From: SIG402 sp045639045
GTDB lineage: Bacteria > Bacillota > Clostridia > Christensenellales > Borkfalkiaceae
Direction of reading: 5' to 3'
DNA: 37,658 bases
NCBI GenBank assembly: GCA_045639045.1
Contig: JAZUCI010000003.1
Span: 1 to 37,658, forward strand
The translations under genes were made by a program, and so were the position numbers. This document shows, one piece after another, positions 13,821 through 21,408 of this stretch (its first letter is position 1; each line of letters starts with the position of its first letter). The notes below the pieces were generated by a model that did no database searches, was not told the DNA's origin, and worked only from the letters and a program-made list of their open reading frames with translations.

Positions 13821-15467
13821 TTATTTCTTCATAGATTTTTTGTAAACGATTTCCAAAACTACGATGGCAACCAAGCACGCAAACGCGATGCCGATGAAGA
13901 TTACGGATAAATAGTTTTGGGAAATCCAAGTTTGTACTTGGTTTACCTTTGCGGGTTCGATTACCGTGAAGGTTTTTACCACTTCGGTTTTGTTCAAATA
14001 TTCGTCCACAACGGTAACGGTGTAACGGTAGGAACCTTTTTCGGTGGGGATGAAGGAATCGCCTGCATCTTCAATTTTTTCCCATTGAGTGGTTTCCGCG
14101 TTGAACTTTTCCAAAACCTTTTCGGTTTCGTAAGCGGAAGTTTCGGTAATGGTTACGTCCGAAAGGTTGAAGGAAATACCAACGTATTGGGTTTCCTTAA
14201 AGTTTACGGTTACCTTGGGAACGGTGGTATCCTTAACGGTTACGGTAAATTCGGGGCAATCGTCGTAGTTTGCGCGGTTTTCCGCAAGGTCTACGGGAAT
14301 TAACTGAATGCGATACGTACCTACTGCCGAGGGGGTAAAGGAAGGTCTACCCGTGGTAACGGTGGTATACGACCAAGTGTTTGAGGAAGGCGCCATATAG
14401 CGCATTACGTAACGAAGAAGGCCGGTAGGCGCGTAATCGTCCTGTACGGGGGGAATGGGAAGCTTAAAGCTTTCGCTCATAATAATTTCGCTTTCCATTT
14501 CGGTAAGCATATCTTGGTACGCGCTTACGGCGCTGCTGATATACGCGGGCGCGGTGGTATCCGTACCTTCTGCTTTTACCGTAATTTTCTTTTCAACGGA
14601 TTTGTTCGAAGCATCCTTTGCGGTAAAGGTAAGTTCGTATTCCCCAGCCTTATGGAAAATAACTACGGCGTAGGTATCCGAAACGATACCCTTTTCAAAG
14701 TACTTGCCGTAATCAGCCGCAGCAATTGCGCTATCCGTGGGTTTTACGTTTACCGTCATGGTAACGTTAGAAACCGCGTCTGCCATGCAGTAATAGAAGG
14801 TTGCGCGGTAGTTTACGGGAACGGTTTTGTTGGTGAACGCGTCGTGCATTACGATAACGGGCGCTTTGCCGTCTAAAACCGCGTCCCCCGTTTTTTGGAA
14901 GGTTTCGCCGTTCATTTCGGTAAGCGTGAAGGTTACGGGCGTAGCGGTTTCGCTATAAACGCCGAACGTACCGTAAGGCATATACACGGGTTTGCCCGTG
15001 CCAACTTCAACGCCGTTGATTTTGAACACGCCCGTATTCGCAACGTATTCTACGGTTAAGGTTTGCGCGTTTGCAATTTCCTTTTTAGCGCCCGTATTTA
15101 CGCCTGCTTTTACCGTGGTGCCGTCCGAAGTCAACACAACGTCGTTCGTGGTGGTGGTATCCATGGCGTGTTTGCCTTTGAAACGAAGTACCAATTTTTC
15201 AAAGTTCAAAGAATCCAAAGCCAAAACCGCTTTAAAGCTAGTGAAATCCACTTCATTAGCAAGCGTTGCGGAAGAATCCTTTAACAAGGTGGTCTTCAAA
15301 CCGCCGTTCGTACCAATTTCCATTTGTACGGAAGAATCGCTGGTGGTCCAAAGGGAAGAAACGGTAACGCCGGTTTCTTCTGCCGCCATTGCCGTTACGG
15401 CGCCGAAGCAAAGGGCTACGGCACAGCAAACGGACAAAAGAAGAATTAAAAGTTTGCTTTTTTTCAT
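13821..15467 (-). CDS. Secreted, membrane-anchored surface protein with Ig-like repeats
   Basis: A 548-residue exported protein. Residues 1-28 are a signal peptide (KKSK, a long hydrophobic core, cleavage near AMAAEE). Residues about 30-195 form a beta-rich LamG/concanavalin-like region. Three Ig-like modules follow at about 200-300, 330-415 and 415-505, recognisable by DTTAPAY, DDYAPTG and DTTVPKVT starts and by closing strands such as EYELTFTAKD, TYRIQLIPVD and SYRYTVTVVD. A C-terminal membrane segment (about 520-540) and KKSMKK anchor it. No LPxTG motif and no catalytic motif are seen, so it is probably a binding or structural protein of the envelope. It stands alone, with a strong promoter carrying an operator-like palindrome. 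AGGAG lies nine bases before the ATG. Confidence 0.75.
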   Translation of the reverse strand: MKKSKLLILLLSVCCAVALCFGAVTAMAAEETGVTVSSLWTTSDSSVQMEIGTNGGLKTTLLKDSSATLANEVDFTSFKAVLALDSLNFEKLVLRFKGKHAMDTTTTNDVVLTSDGTTVKAGVNTGAKKEIANAQTLTVEYVANTGVFKINGVEVGTGKPVYMPYGTFGVYSETATPVTFTLTEMNGETFQKTGDAVLDGKAPVIVMHDAFTNKTVPVNYRATFYYCMADAVSNVTMTVNVKPTDSAIAAADYGKYFEKGIVSDTYAVVIFHKAGEYELTFTAKDASNKSVEKKITVKAEGTDTTAPAYISSAVSAYQDMLTEMESEIIMSESFKLPIPPVQDDYAPTGLLRYVMRYMAPSSNTWSYTTVTTGRPSFTPSAVGTYRIQLIPVDLAENRANYDDCPEFTVTVKDTTVPKVTVNFKETQYVGISFNLSDVTITETSAYETEKVLEKFNAETTQWEKIEDAGDSFIPTEKGSYRYTVTVVDEYLNKTEVVKTFTVIEPAKVNQVQTWISQNYLSVIFIGIAFACLVAIVVLEIVYKKSMKK

Positions 15468-15504
15468 ATCTTTACACTCCTAGTGAGTCTATAATAGCCT
15501 TTCT

Positions 15505-15533
15505 ATTTTACAAGAAACCGCGCGGTTTGTCAA
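15505..15533 (-). promoter_or_regulatory. Surface-protein promoter with palindromic operator in the spacer
   Basis: Minus-strand consensus TTGACA (15528-15533), a 17-base spacer, and TAAAAT (15505-15510). The spacer and edge of the -35 contain a perfect 14-bp palindrome, AAACCGCGCGGTTT (15515-15528), a typical position for a repressor site. Confidence 0.75.
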
Positions 15534-15648
15534 TGATTTTACCCCAAAACATACGCACTTTTCTATAATTTTAGGAATATTTTATAGAAGAAGCGCCTAT
15601 TTTTCCCTACGGGAAGGGCGAAAAAGCGTTTTTACGGGAGAAAAAGCC

Positions 15649-16230
15649 GTGGCAAAGATTTCTTTTTTACTTTTAACCGCCTTTTCGGTAAGTTTGGATT
15701 CTTTTTTTTGCGGATTTTCGCTTACCCTTGCCGCCCGCGTGGAAAATAAGGCTTGCGGCGGAACCTTTCGCATAAAACTTTTAATTTGCGTGCTATCTGC
15801 CGTAACCTTGCTTTGCGCCCTTGCCGCCTTTTTGGGAAACACCCTGAAAGAACGCGAAAAAACGCTTGCTTTACGGTTGGGCGGAATTTTTTTGCTTGCG
15901 ATAGGGTTTGTGGGATTGGGAAAAGCCTTGGGGGAACGGAAGGGGCGCCCCACCCCGGCTTTTTTGCGTTTACAAAAAAGCGTCCCGCGCGTTTTCCCCC
16001 TGTTTACGGCGGGGCTTGGGGTGGGTACGGACGGAGCAATCGCCGTATTTTCCCTTTCCGTAATGGGATACGGCGGATTCCTTTCCGCCCTTACGGTAAT
16101 TGCTTGCCACGCGCTTTTAACCGAAGTAGGCGCAAGGGTTGCCACCTTACCGAAGGAGGGAATTTTGCCGCGTTTGCGCATATGCGCGCCTACCGTTTTA
16201 ATTTTTTTGGCAATTTCTAGATTTACGTAA
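15649..16230 (+). CDS. MntP/YtaF-like membrane protein
   Basis: A 193-residue protein with about six membrane segments, resembling the MntP manganese exporter and its sporulation paralogue YtaF. The halves are internally related: AFSVSLDSFFCGFSL (11-25) in the first and GLGVGTDGAIAVFSLSVMGY in the second each have an Asp in a membrane segment, the residues that in MntP line the ion path. Length is close to both relatives (about 185-210). Start is GTG, with GGGAG eight bases upstream; no ATG fits as well. The opposite strand also has an open frame here, but that one lacks a ribosome site and reads as shadow coding. A bidirectional terminator follows. MntP and YtaF cannot be told apart with confidence. 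Confidence 0.7.
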   Translation: MAKISFLLLTAFSVSLDSFFCGFSLTLAARVENKACGGTFRIKLLICVLSAVTLLCALAAFLGNTLKEREKTLALRLGGIFLLAIGFVGLGKALGERKGRPTPAFLRLQKSVPRVFPLFTAGLGVGTDGAIAVFSLSVMGYGGFLSALTVIACHALLTEVGARVATLPKEGILPRLRICAPTVLIFLAISRFT

Positions 16231-16257
16231 AAAAGCGGTCCTTTTAGGACCGCTTTT
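16231..16257. terminator. Bidirectional terminator between convergent genes
   Basis: AAAAGCGGTCC (16231-16241) with GGACCGCTTTT (16247-16257), loop TTTTA. It serves both the MntP/YtaF-like gene and the Gfo/Idh/MocA gene. Confidence 0.9.
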
Positions 16258-16273
16258 CTTTCCGTATTCTTTA

Positions 16274-17530
16274 TCAGTTTTCCCGATTCTTTTTCAAGTA
16301 TTTTTGGTAGATTTCATCGTACAGGCTTTGGGGATATTCCACGTTGCCTTTGGGGTTAGAGGGCAACAACTCCCCTTCCTTTGCCACCTTAGGATTGCAG
16401 CAACGGGTATCGAAACGGTAGTGTTCGCGCTCAGCGGGATTACGGAAATTGGGAATTGCTTCGGGCGCGCCCCCGTTTAGGTTAGAAAAATAGCCGAAAT
16501 GACCAACGAAATACGCGTCTAACGCTTCGTAAACGCTGATAAAATCCGCGTCCTTTTCCCCACGAATTGCCTTTACGAAGTTTTTCATGGTGTAGTAATC
16601 CCCACCCCAGTGTCCAAAATCCTTCGCGTTTTCAAAATCTTCGGGGCGGGTATCGTAACTTAGGGTGCTACCGCCCACGCAAGCGGGAACGCCTTGGGCA
16701 AGCAGATGCACTTCCCCCAAATCGTGCGAATAGCCTTCCCTACCGCTTTCCACCCTACCCTTGGTGCCGTACATAGAATACCAAATGGAACTTTGCGAGG
16801 GGGCAACCCCGTGCGCGCTTTTTACGATTCCGCCGTTTTCCATAGTTACCATTTCAATGGCATAAGCATCCCCTTGCGCCCCCATACGGCGCACCTTATC
16901 GTTTAAGGGAACGGCAAAACCGCTGACCTTAACGGGGCGAAGCCCCGTGATATGGAGAATAGGCCCCATAGAATGGGTTACGTAGTAAAACGCGCTCATT
17001 AAATTGCGCCAATGGTTGGGTTCACCGTACGTGATTTGCGGCCAAATGCTTTCGCAATCGTGCAAATATTCGCATTCTGCGTATTCAAACGAACCCAGCG
17101 TTCCGTTTTGGTATAACTTTTTCATTTCTTGCGTGGCGGGGAAATAGCAATAGTTTTCCGCGTAGTAATACACCTTTCCGCTTTGTTCCACCGCTTCACA
17201 CAGTTCTACCGCTTGCGCCAAGGTTTCCACGGGCAAGCACTCGCTCATTACGTGAATTCCGCGCTTTAAGCATTCCACCGCGAAAGGCGCGTGTTCGTTA
17301 GCGTAGTTTGCCAAAACCACCGCGTCCATATCCGCAGAAAGGAAATCGTTGAAGTCCTTATACAGCGTTACCTGATGTCCGCGTTCTTTTAGCCAGTTTT
17401 CACAGTACGAAAGCACCGCGTCCGATTTATCGCAAATGGCAACCAAGGTTACGTCCTTTGCGTTCACGCAGTAATTCACCATACTAAGCCCACGGTGTCC
17501 GCCCAAAACGCCAATCTTAATTTTTTCCAT
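16274..17530 (-). CDS. Gfo/Idh/MocA-family oxidoreductase lacking the EKP lysine
   Basis: A 418-residue NAD(P)-dependent sugar oxidoreductase by family. The Rossmann fold opens with KIGVLGGHRG (5-14). ANYANEHAPFAVECLKRGIHVMSE follows, as usual, but where the family has the catalytic EKP motif this protein reads ECLP, so the normal lysine is missing. AENYCYFPATQEMK then starts the substrate domain, which contains WRNLMSAFYYVTHSMGPI. The motifs are therefore of an atypical branch, perhaps with different chemistry (some relatives are NAD-using glycosidases). AAGGGGG precedes the ATG. It diverges from an AraC-type regulator, which probably controls it. Function beyond family is not clear. Confidence 0.83.
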   Translation of the reverse strand: MEKIKIGVLGGHRGLSMVNYCVNAKDVTLVAICDKSDAVLSYCENWLKERGHQVTLYKDFNDFLSADMDAVVLANYANEHAPFAVECLKRGIHVMSECLPVETLAQAVELCEAVEQSGKVYYYAENYCYFPATQEMKKLYQNGTLGSFEYAECEYLHDCESIWPQITYGEPNHWRNLMSAFYYVTHSMGPILHITGLRPVKVSGFAVPLNDKVRRMGAQGDAYAIEMVTMENGGIVKSAHGVAPSQSSIWYSMYGTKGRVESGREGYSHDLGEVHLLAQGVPACVGGSTLSYDTRPEDFENAKDFGHWGGDYYTMKNFVKAIRGEKDADFISVYEALDAYFVGHFGYFSNLNGGAPEAIPNFRNPAEREHYRFDTRCCNPKVAKEGELLPSNPKGNVEYPQSLYDEIYQKYLKKNREN

Positions 17531-17559
17531 AATTCTACCCCCTTAGGTGGTTTTTACGT

Positions 17560-17588
17560 ATTGTACACCCAAACGCGCCCAAAGTAAA
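17560..17588 (-). promoter_or_regulatory. Promoter of the Gfo/Idh/MocA gene
   Basis: Minus-strand TTTACT (17583-17588), a 17-base spacer and TACAAT (17560-17565). It is 43 bases from the oppositely directed regulator promoter. Confidence 0.7.
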
Positions 17589-17631
17589 TGGATTTTTTTA
17601 TTTTTGATATGGAAAATTTTCACATTATCCC

Positions 17632-17660
17632 TTTACAAACACGAAAAAAAGGGATATACT
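17632..17660 (+). promoter_or_regulatory. Promoter of the AraC-type regulator (leaderless arrangement)
   Basis: TTTACA (17632-17637), a 17-base spacer and TATACT (17655-17660). The ATG begins six bases after the -10, so transcription should start at or next to the start codon. Confidence 0.7.
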
Positions 17661-17666
17661 TACCCT

Positions 17667-18053
17667 ATGGAAAAGAAAACGAGAAAAACTGAATCGGATT
17701 TAGCCGCCGTTCAAACCGAAGCGTACGCAAGGGCGCATTTTGCCGACCAAGATTTATCCCTTGGAAAGGTGTGCGAAGCGTTGCACTACAATTACGGTTA
17801 TCTTTCCGCCGCCTTCAAAAGGCGGTACGGCCTTTCGTTTAGCGAATTCGTTAGCGAGTTACGGCTAACGCACGCGGCGGGGCTTTTAACGAACGGCGAA
17901 GCGCCCGTAAGCGAAGTAGCCAAAAGCGTAGGGTTTAAGGACGCGCTGTATTTTAGCAAGGCCTTTCACCGCCGATACGGGCTTTCCCCCACCGAATACC
18001 GTGAAAAACACAAAGGGGAACAAGGGTGGTATTCGCGTTTTTACGTAACCTAA
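17667..18053 (+). CDS. Stand-alone AraC-type DNA-binding regulator
   Basis: A 128-residue protein consisting almost only of an AraC/XylS DNA-binding domain: first helix-turn-helix LSLGKVCEALHYNYGYLSAAFKRRYG (split over residues about 30-55), then the linking helix FVSELRLTHAAGLL and the second helix-turn-helix PVSEVAKSVGFKDALYFSKAFHRRYGLSPTEYR, the family signature. It has no sensor domain, so it either partners with another protein or acts without ligand. The frame stays open back to 17547, but the natural start is the ATG at 17667, which sits directly behind a promoter and has no ribosome site, a leaderless arrangement. The target is probably the divergent oxidoreductase gene. Confidence 0.82.
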   Translation: MEKKTRKTESDLAAVQTEAYARAHFADQDLSLGKVCEALHYNYGYLSAAFKRRYGLSFSEFVSELRLTHAAGLLTNGEAPVSEVAKSVGFKDALYFSKAFHRRYGLSPTEYREKHKGEQGWYSRFYVT

Positions 18054-18086
18054 ACCATGAGTTTTTTATCTTTTTTCTTCGGTTGC

Positions 18087-18116
18087 TTGACAACGGAGGG
18101 AAAAAAGTGTTAAGAT
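18087..18116 (+). promoter_or_regulatory. asnA promoter
   Basis: TTGACA (18087-18092), an 18-base spacer and TAAGAT (18111-18116). The leader is only about 30 bases, too short for a T-box. Confidence 0.65.
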
Positions 18117-18154
18117 ATGCCTATTCTATGACTATATTGAAGGAAGTTTAACCA

Positions 18155-19171
18155 ATGAACGCCTACGACGTAACGCATATTCCCGAAGGATATACCTCCG
18201 TTTTGGATTTACAGGAAACCGAACGCGCCATTAAGTTCGTAAAAGATACCTTTGAACGCGAACTTGCCGAAGCGCTTACTTTAATGCGCGTTTCCGCGCC
18301 CCTTTTCGTAAAAGCGGAAAGCGGCTTAAACGATAATTTAAGCGGTGTGGAACGCCCCGTTGGGTTTGACGTGAAGGAAACGGGGGAAAACTTGGAAATC
18401 GTGCAAAGCCTTGCTAAATGGAAACGCCAAGCGCTTGCCCGTTACCAAATCCCCGTACATAGCGGTTTATATACGGATATGAACGCCATTCGCCGTGATG
18501 AAGATACGGATGAAATTCACAGTTTGTACGTGGATCAATGGGATTGGGAAAAGGTAATTACCGCAAATGACCGTAACCAAGCCTACTTAAAGGAAAGCGT
18601 TTCCGCCATTTACGGCGCAATCGTAAAGACCTTTACGGCGGTGGAAGAAAAGTATCCCGCGCTTCCCTGCTTTTTACCCAAGGAAATCACCTTCGTTACC
18701 GCGCAAGAATTGGAAAACGAATATCCCGACCTTACCCCCGAACAGCGCGAAAACGCGCACGCGAAAAAACACGGAGCCATTTTCGTAATGCAAATCGGCG
18801 GAAACCTTGCTTCGGGCAAGCCCCACGGCAACCGCGCCCCCGATTACGACGATTGGACGTTAAACGGGGATATCATCGTGTATTATCCCTTGCTTGGCCG
18901 CGCGGTGGAACTTTCTTCCATGGGAATCCGCGTAGATGCGGACGCGCTGAAAAAACAATGCGAACTTTCGGGAAAAACGCATATGCTTGCGCTCCCCTTC
19001 CAAAAAGCGCTATTAAATAACGAATACCCCTTAACCATGGGGGGTGGCGTTGGGCAATCCCGTTTGTGCTTGCTTATGCTAAACAAGGCGCATATCGGGG
19101 AGGTACAATCTTCCGTATGGCCCGAAGAAATGGTTACCCTTTGCGCGAAGAAAGGCGTTATTCTGTTATAA
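18155..19171 (+). CDS. asnA: Aspartate-ammonia ligase (asparagine synthetase A)
   Basis: A 338-residue enzyme that makes asparagine from aspartate, ATP and free ammonia, close to the 330 residues usual for the family. It has the class II aminoacyl-tRNA-synthetase fold. Family wording throughout: VKDTFERELAEALTLMRVSAPLFV (split across 29-52), SGLNDNLSGVERPVGFD, VVQ-type strand EIVQSLAKWKRQAL, SGLYTDMNAIRRDED, YVDQWDWEKVI, and near the end YPLTMGGGVGQSRLCLLML, the ATP-binding motif 3. AAGGAAG precedes the ATG by eight bases. It has its own promoter and a strong terminator. With asnS at the other end of the window, the cell both makes asparagine and charges tRNA directly. Confidence 0.97.
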   Translation: MNAYDVTHIPEGYTSVLDLQETERAIKFVKDTFERELAEALTLMRVSAPLFVKAESGLNDNLSGVERPVGFDVKETGENLEIVQSLAKWKRQALARYQIPVHSGLYTDMNAIRRDEDTDEIHSLYVDQWDWEKVITANDRNQAYLKESVSAIYGAIVKTFTAVEEKYPALPCFLPKEITFVTAQELENEYPDLTPEQRENAHAKKHGAIFVMQIGGNLASGKPHGNRAPDYDDWTLNGDIIVYYPLLGRAVELSSMGIRVDADALKKQCELSGKTHMLALPFQKALLNNEYPLTMGGGVGQSRLCLLMLNKAHIGEVQSSVWPEEMVTLCAKKGVILL

Positions 19172-19184
19172 ACTTACGAATAAG

Positions 19185-19213
19185 AAAAAGCCCACCAAAA
19201 ATGGTGGGCTTTT
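19185..19213. terminator. Bidirectional terminator between asnA and the exchanger gene
   Basis: AAAAGCCCACC (ending 19196) with GGTGGGCTTTT (19203-19213), six-base loop. Flanking A and T runs allow use in both directions. Confidence 0.9.
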
Positions 19214-19225
19214 CTTTTACTTTCC

Positions 19226-20191
19226 TTACAAAATTGCCATATTCCTTAAAATGATATAGGTAAGGTACGCGGCGTAAACCAAAATTAAAATTACACCTTT
19301 CTTCTTACCGATGGTATCACCCTTCCACGCAAACAACCATACCATAACGGCGGAAAGCGCCATAACCGCCAAATCTACCCAAGAAGAAGTTGCCACGGCA
19401 ATGGGCGTAATGATACCCGATAAGCCCAAAATAAGCAACACGTTAAAGATGCTGGAACCAATGGCGTTCCCTACCGCAATATCGTTTTCCCCCTTCTTTG
19501 CCGCAACCATACTGGTAACGAGTTCGGGCAAGGAAGTACCCACCGCAACCACGGTTAAGCCAACGAGAAGTTCGCTCATCCCCAGTTTTAACGCGATGTG
19601 TTCGGCGGCGTTTACGGTAAGGGTACCGCCACCGATGATTGCCGCGCCACCCAAAAGGATGAACAGTAAGTTAAAATACCATTTCCGTTCCTTTTCTTCC
19701 CCTTCGGTAGGCATTTCTTCTTCCCCACGCTTACTGCGGATAATTAAAAAGGCAACGTAGGCGAACATCAACGCAAAAATCACGATACTTTCCAAACGGG
19801 AAATCACGTTGGGGGTAATCAAAAACGCAAACGCGGCAAGCAACGCGTAAATACCCAAAAGTACGGGGATATCGTACTTTTTCATACTTTTAGAAACCAC
19901 CATGGTGGTAAACAGCGCGCTTGCGCCGATTACAACGAAGGTGTTGAAGATATTGCTGCCTACAACGTTGCCAAATCCCATATCGTTTTTACCCGTAAGC
20001 GCCGCGGTTAAGCTAACGCTTAATTCGGGCAAAGAAGTACCGACGGATACCAAAGTAAGCCCGATAATTAAGGGGGAAATTTTCATAGCGCGCGCTACCG
20101 AACTTGCGCCGTCCACGAAAAAGTCCGCGCCTTTAATTAACAGCGCCATACCCACGATAAGCAAGAGAATTTGTAATAAAGTTTGCCACAT
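19226..20191 (-). CDS. Ca2+/cation antiporter (CaCA, YrbG-like), probable Mn2+ exporter
   Basis: A 321-residue integral membrane protein with ten predicted helices in two inverted repeats. Each repeat has the family's alpha motif: GLTLVSVGTSLPELSVSL near 44-61 with GNVVGSNIFNT, and GLTVVAVGTSLPELVTSM with GNAIGSSIFNV in the second half; the acidic Glu of both motifs binds the cation. A charged loop (RGEEEMPTEGEEKERK) lies between the halves. The relatives are annotated as K+-dependent Na+/Ca2+ exchangers, but the Mn2+ riboswitch upstream suggests that Mn2+ is a real substrate. The start is ATG 20191, preceded by GGGAGG; the open frame reaches 20383 only because the riboswitch happens to have no stop. 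Confidence 0.9.
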   Translation of the reverse strand: MWQTLLQILLLIVGMALLIKGADFFVDGASSVARAMKISPLIIGLTLVSVGTSLPELSVSLTAALTGKNDMGFGNVVGSNIFNTFVVIGASALFTTMVVSKSMKKYDIPVLLGIYALLAAFAFLITPNVISRLESIVIFALMFAYVAFLIIRSKRGEEEMPTEGEEKERKWYFNLLFILLGGAAIIGGGTLTVNAAEHIALKLGMSELLVGLTVVAVGTSLPELVTSMVAAKKGENDIAVGNAIGSSIFNVLLILGLSGIITPIAVATSSWVDLAVMALSAVMVWLFAWKGDTIGKKKGVILILVYAAYLTYIILRNMAIL

Positions 20192-20207
20192 ATTTCTTTT
20201 CCTCCCG

Positions 20208-20348
20208 AAAAAAAAGACCTTTACCGAAACGCCAACATCAAGCGGTTCGGTAAAAGTCTTGAAATCTATAACGCACCCGGGCTTTCGCCGTACTGACGGA
20301 TTGCGTGCCGTTCCGCTTGCGCGGTAACGGTTTCTACTCCCTTTTTCC
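20208..20348 (-). ncRNA. yybP-ykoY manganese riboswitch with terminator
   Basis: The exchanger leader carries the class hallmarks on the minus strand: GGGAGTAG just after the 5' P1 strand (about 20333-20348), CCGTCAGTACGG in the middle, GCCCGGGTGCG, and CAAGACTTTTACC at the 3' P1 side. The last block also forms one arm of a terminator: 20246-20260 pairs over 15 bases with 20214-20228 (one wobble or mismatch), followed by T residues from 20208-20213. P1 and the terminator share bases, so they exclude each other, and Mn2+ binding should turn the gene on, as known for this class. Confidence 0.88.
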
Positions 20349-20354
20349 ACGAAT

Positions 20355-20383
20355 ACTATACTACTTTCCGCAAAAAAACGCAA
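20355..20383 (-). promoter_or_regulatory. Promoter of the riboswitch-exchanger transcript
   Basis: Minus-strand TTGCGT (20378-20383), a 17-base spacer and TATAGT (20355-20360). The predicted start near 20348 coincides with the first bases of riboswitch stem P1. Confidence 0.75.
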
Positions 20384-20408
20384 CCGTTTTTAGGGGATTT
20401 CGATAAAC

Positions 20409-21365
20409 TTATAAAACTTTTTCTAAAAAATCTGCAAGCAGGTTTCCGCCCTGTACTTGCGCCTTCCACGAAGGATGCCCGTTTGCGCCCTGCGTATCCC
20501 TTGGGAAGGCAAACGCGTAAACGGGGGCGGCGCTTTCCGCTTTTACTATTTCCGCCACGCGAAGAACTGCTTCCGCTTGCGCGGGAACTTTATCCATAAA
20601 GCCGTAGCCAAGCACCATAACCGAAGTGGGGTGGCGCCTTCTTACCTCACGGCAAAATTCGGTTAATCCGCTTGTCAAGCCTTCGGCAGTACCTTGGTTT
20701 TCCAAAATGGCGCAGCCGTCGTTCGTGCCGATGTTTACCACCACGATTTCACTATCCCGCGCGGGGGTATAGGGCGCGCGATTATACATAGAATAGCCAA
20801 AACAAATTTCCCCAATCGTATATTCGGGCACCCAAATTTTTTCGGAAACCGAAATGCCGGAGTAGGAGAAAATATCGTGTTCGGCATTACGGCGCTTACA
20901 CAAAGTGTAAGCGAAGCCCAAAAGGGGGTTTTGCGTTTCCTTTTCGTAAGGCGCGGTGGGTTTCCCTTCCACACCGTATCCGCAAGTAATGCTATCCCCG
21001 TAAAAGGTAATCAGTTCCTTTTTGGGGGCGGGCAAGGGGGAAAATTCCCCTGCTACGGATATAATTTGTATTCTGCCGTGCTTTTGTTCGGTCAGTTTAT
21101 AAAAGGTAAGGAAGGTGGGGTTTTCTACCGCATAGGAAATTTCCCCCTCCCCTTCCAAATACACCTTTTCTTGCTTTTCATCCACTACCCAAGCGCCGTA
21201 TACGGGTTCGGTAACGCGGTATTTTACACGGAGTTCCCCCGTGATTACCGCGCTGAATCCCGCAAGGGTTAAATCCAGCCACACACCGCCATCTTCCAAG
21301 AACGCGCGGCCCCGCCAACGAAGGTGGGGGGCAGAAAATAACCTTTCGTTTTCAAAAATTTGCAT
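20409..21365 (-). CDS. SGNH/GDSL esterase, carbohydrate esterase family 2-like
   Basis: A 318-residue esterase likely to remove acetyl groups from polysaccharides or oligosaccharides. Residues 1-110 form a beta-sheet (jelly-roll-like) domain, as found at the N-terminus of CE2 enzymes. The SGNH domain starts with FYGDSITCGYGVEG (121-134): the nucleophile is Ser125 and the wording is that of CE2. NIGTNDG gives the Asn of block III, and GHPSWKAQ near the end gives the catalytic His297. No signal peptide is seen, so it may act on imported oligosaccharides. It lies 43 bases behind the beta-mannosidase gene with AGGTGA as ribosome site, so the two form an operon, which fits an acetylated mannan substrate. 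Confidence 0.85.
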   Translation of the reverse strand: MQIFENERLFSAPHLRWRGRAFLEDGGVWLDLTLAGFSAVITGELRVKYRVTEPVYGAWVVDEKQEKVYLEGEGEISYAVENPTFLTFYKLTEQKHGRIQIISVAGEFSPLPAPKKELITFYGDSITCGYGVEGKPTAPYEKETQNPLLGFAYTLCKRRNAEHDIFSYSGISVSEKIWVPEYTIGEICFGYSMYNRAPYTPARDSEIVVVNIGTNDGCAILENQGTAEGLTSGLTEFCREVRRRHPTSVMVLGYGFMDKVPAQAEAVLRVAEIVKAESAAPVYAFAFPRDTQGANGHPSWKAQVQGGNLLADFLEKVL

Positions 21366-21408
21366 AAGTTCACCTATTGAAAACGGGGTGGAAACCCACC
21401 CCGATTCA

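Noticed and set aside
15597..16181. A 194-codon minus-strand frame opposite the MntP/YtaF-like gene
   Set aside because: The plus-strand protein has clear membrane segments and family motifs plus a ribosome site; the minus-strand frame is basic, low-complexity and lacks a start signal.
20192..20383. N-terminal extension of the exchanger by 64 codons
   Set aside because: The stretch is the Mn2+ riboswitch and its terminator; GGGAGG and the normal family N-terminus support ATG 20191.
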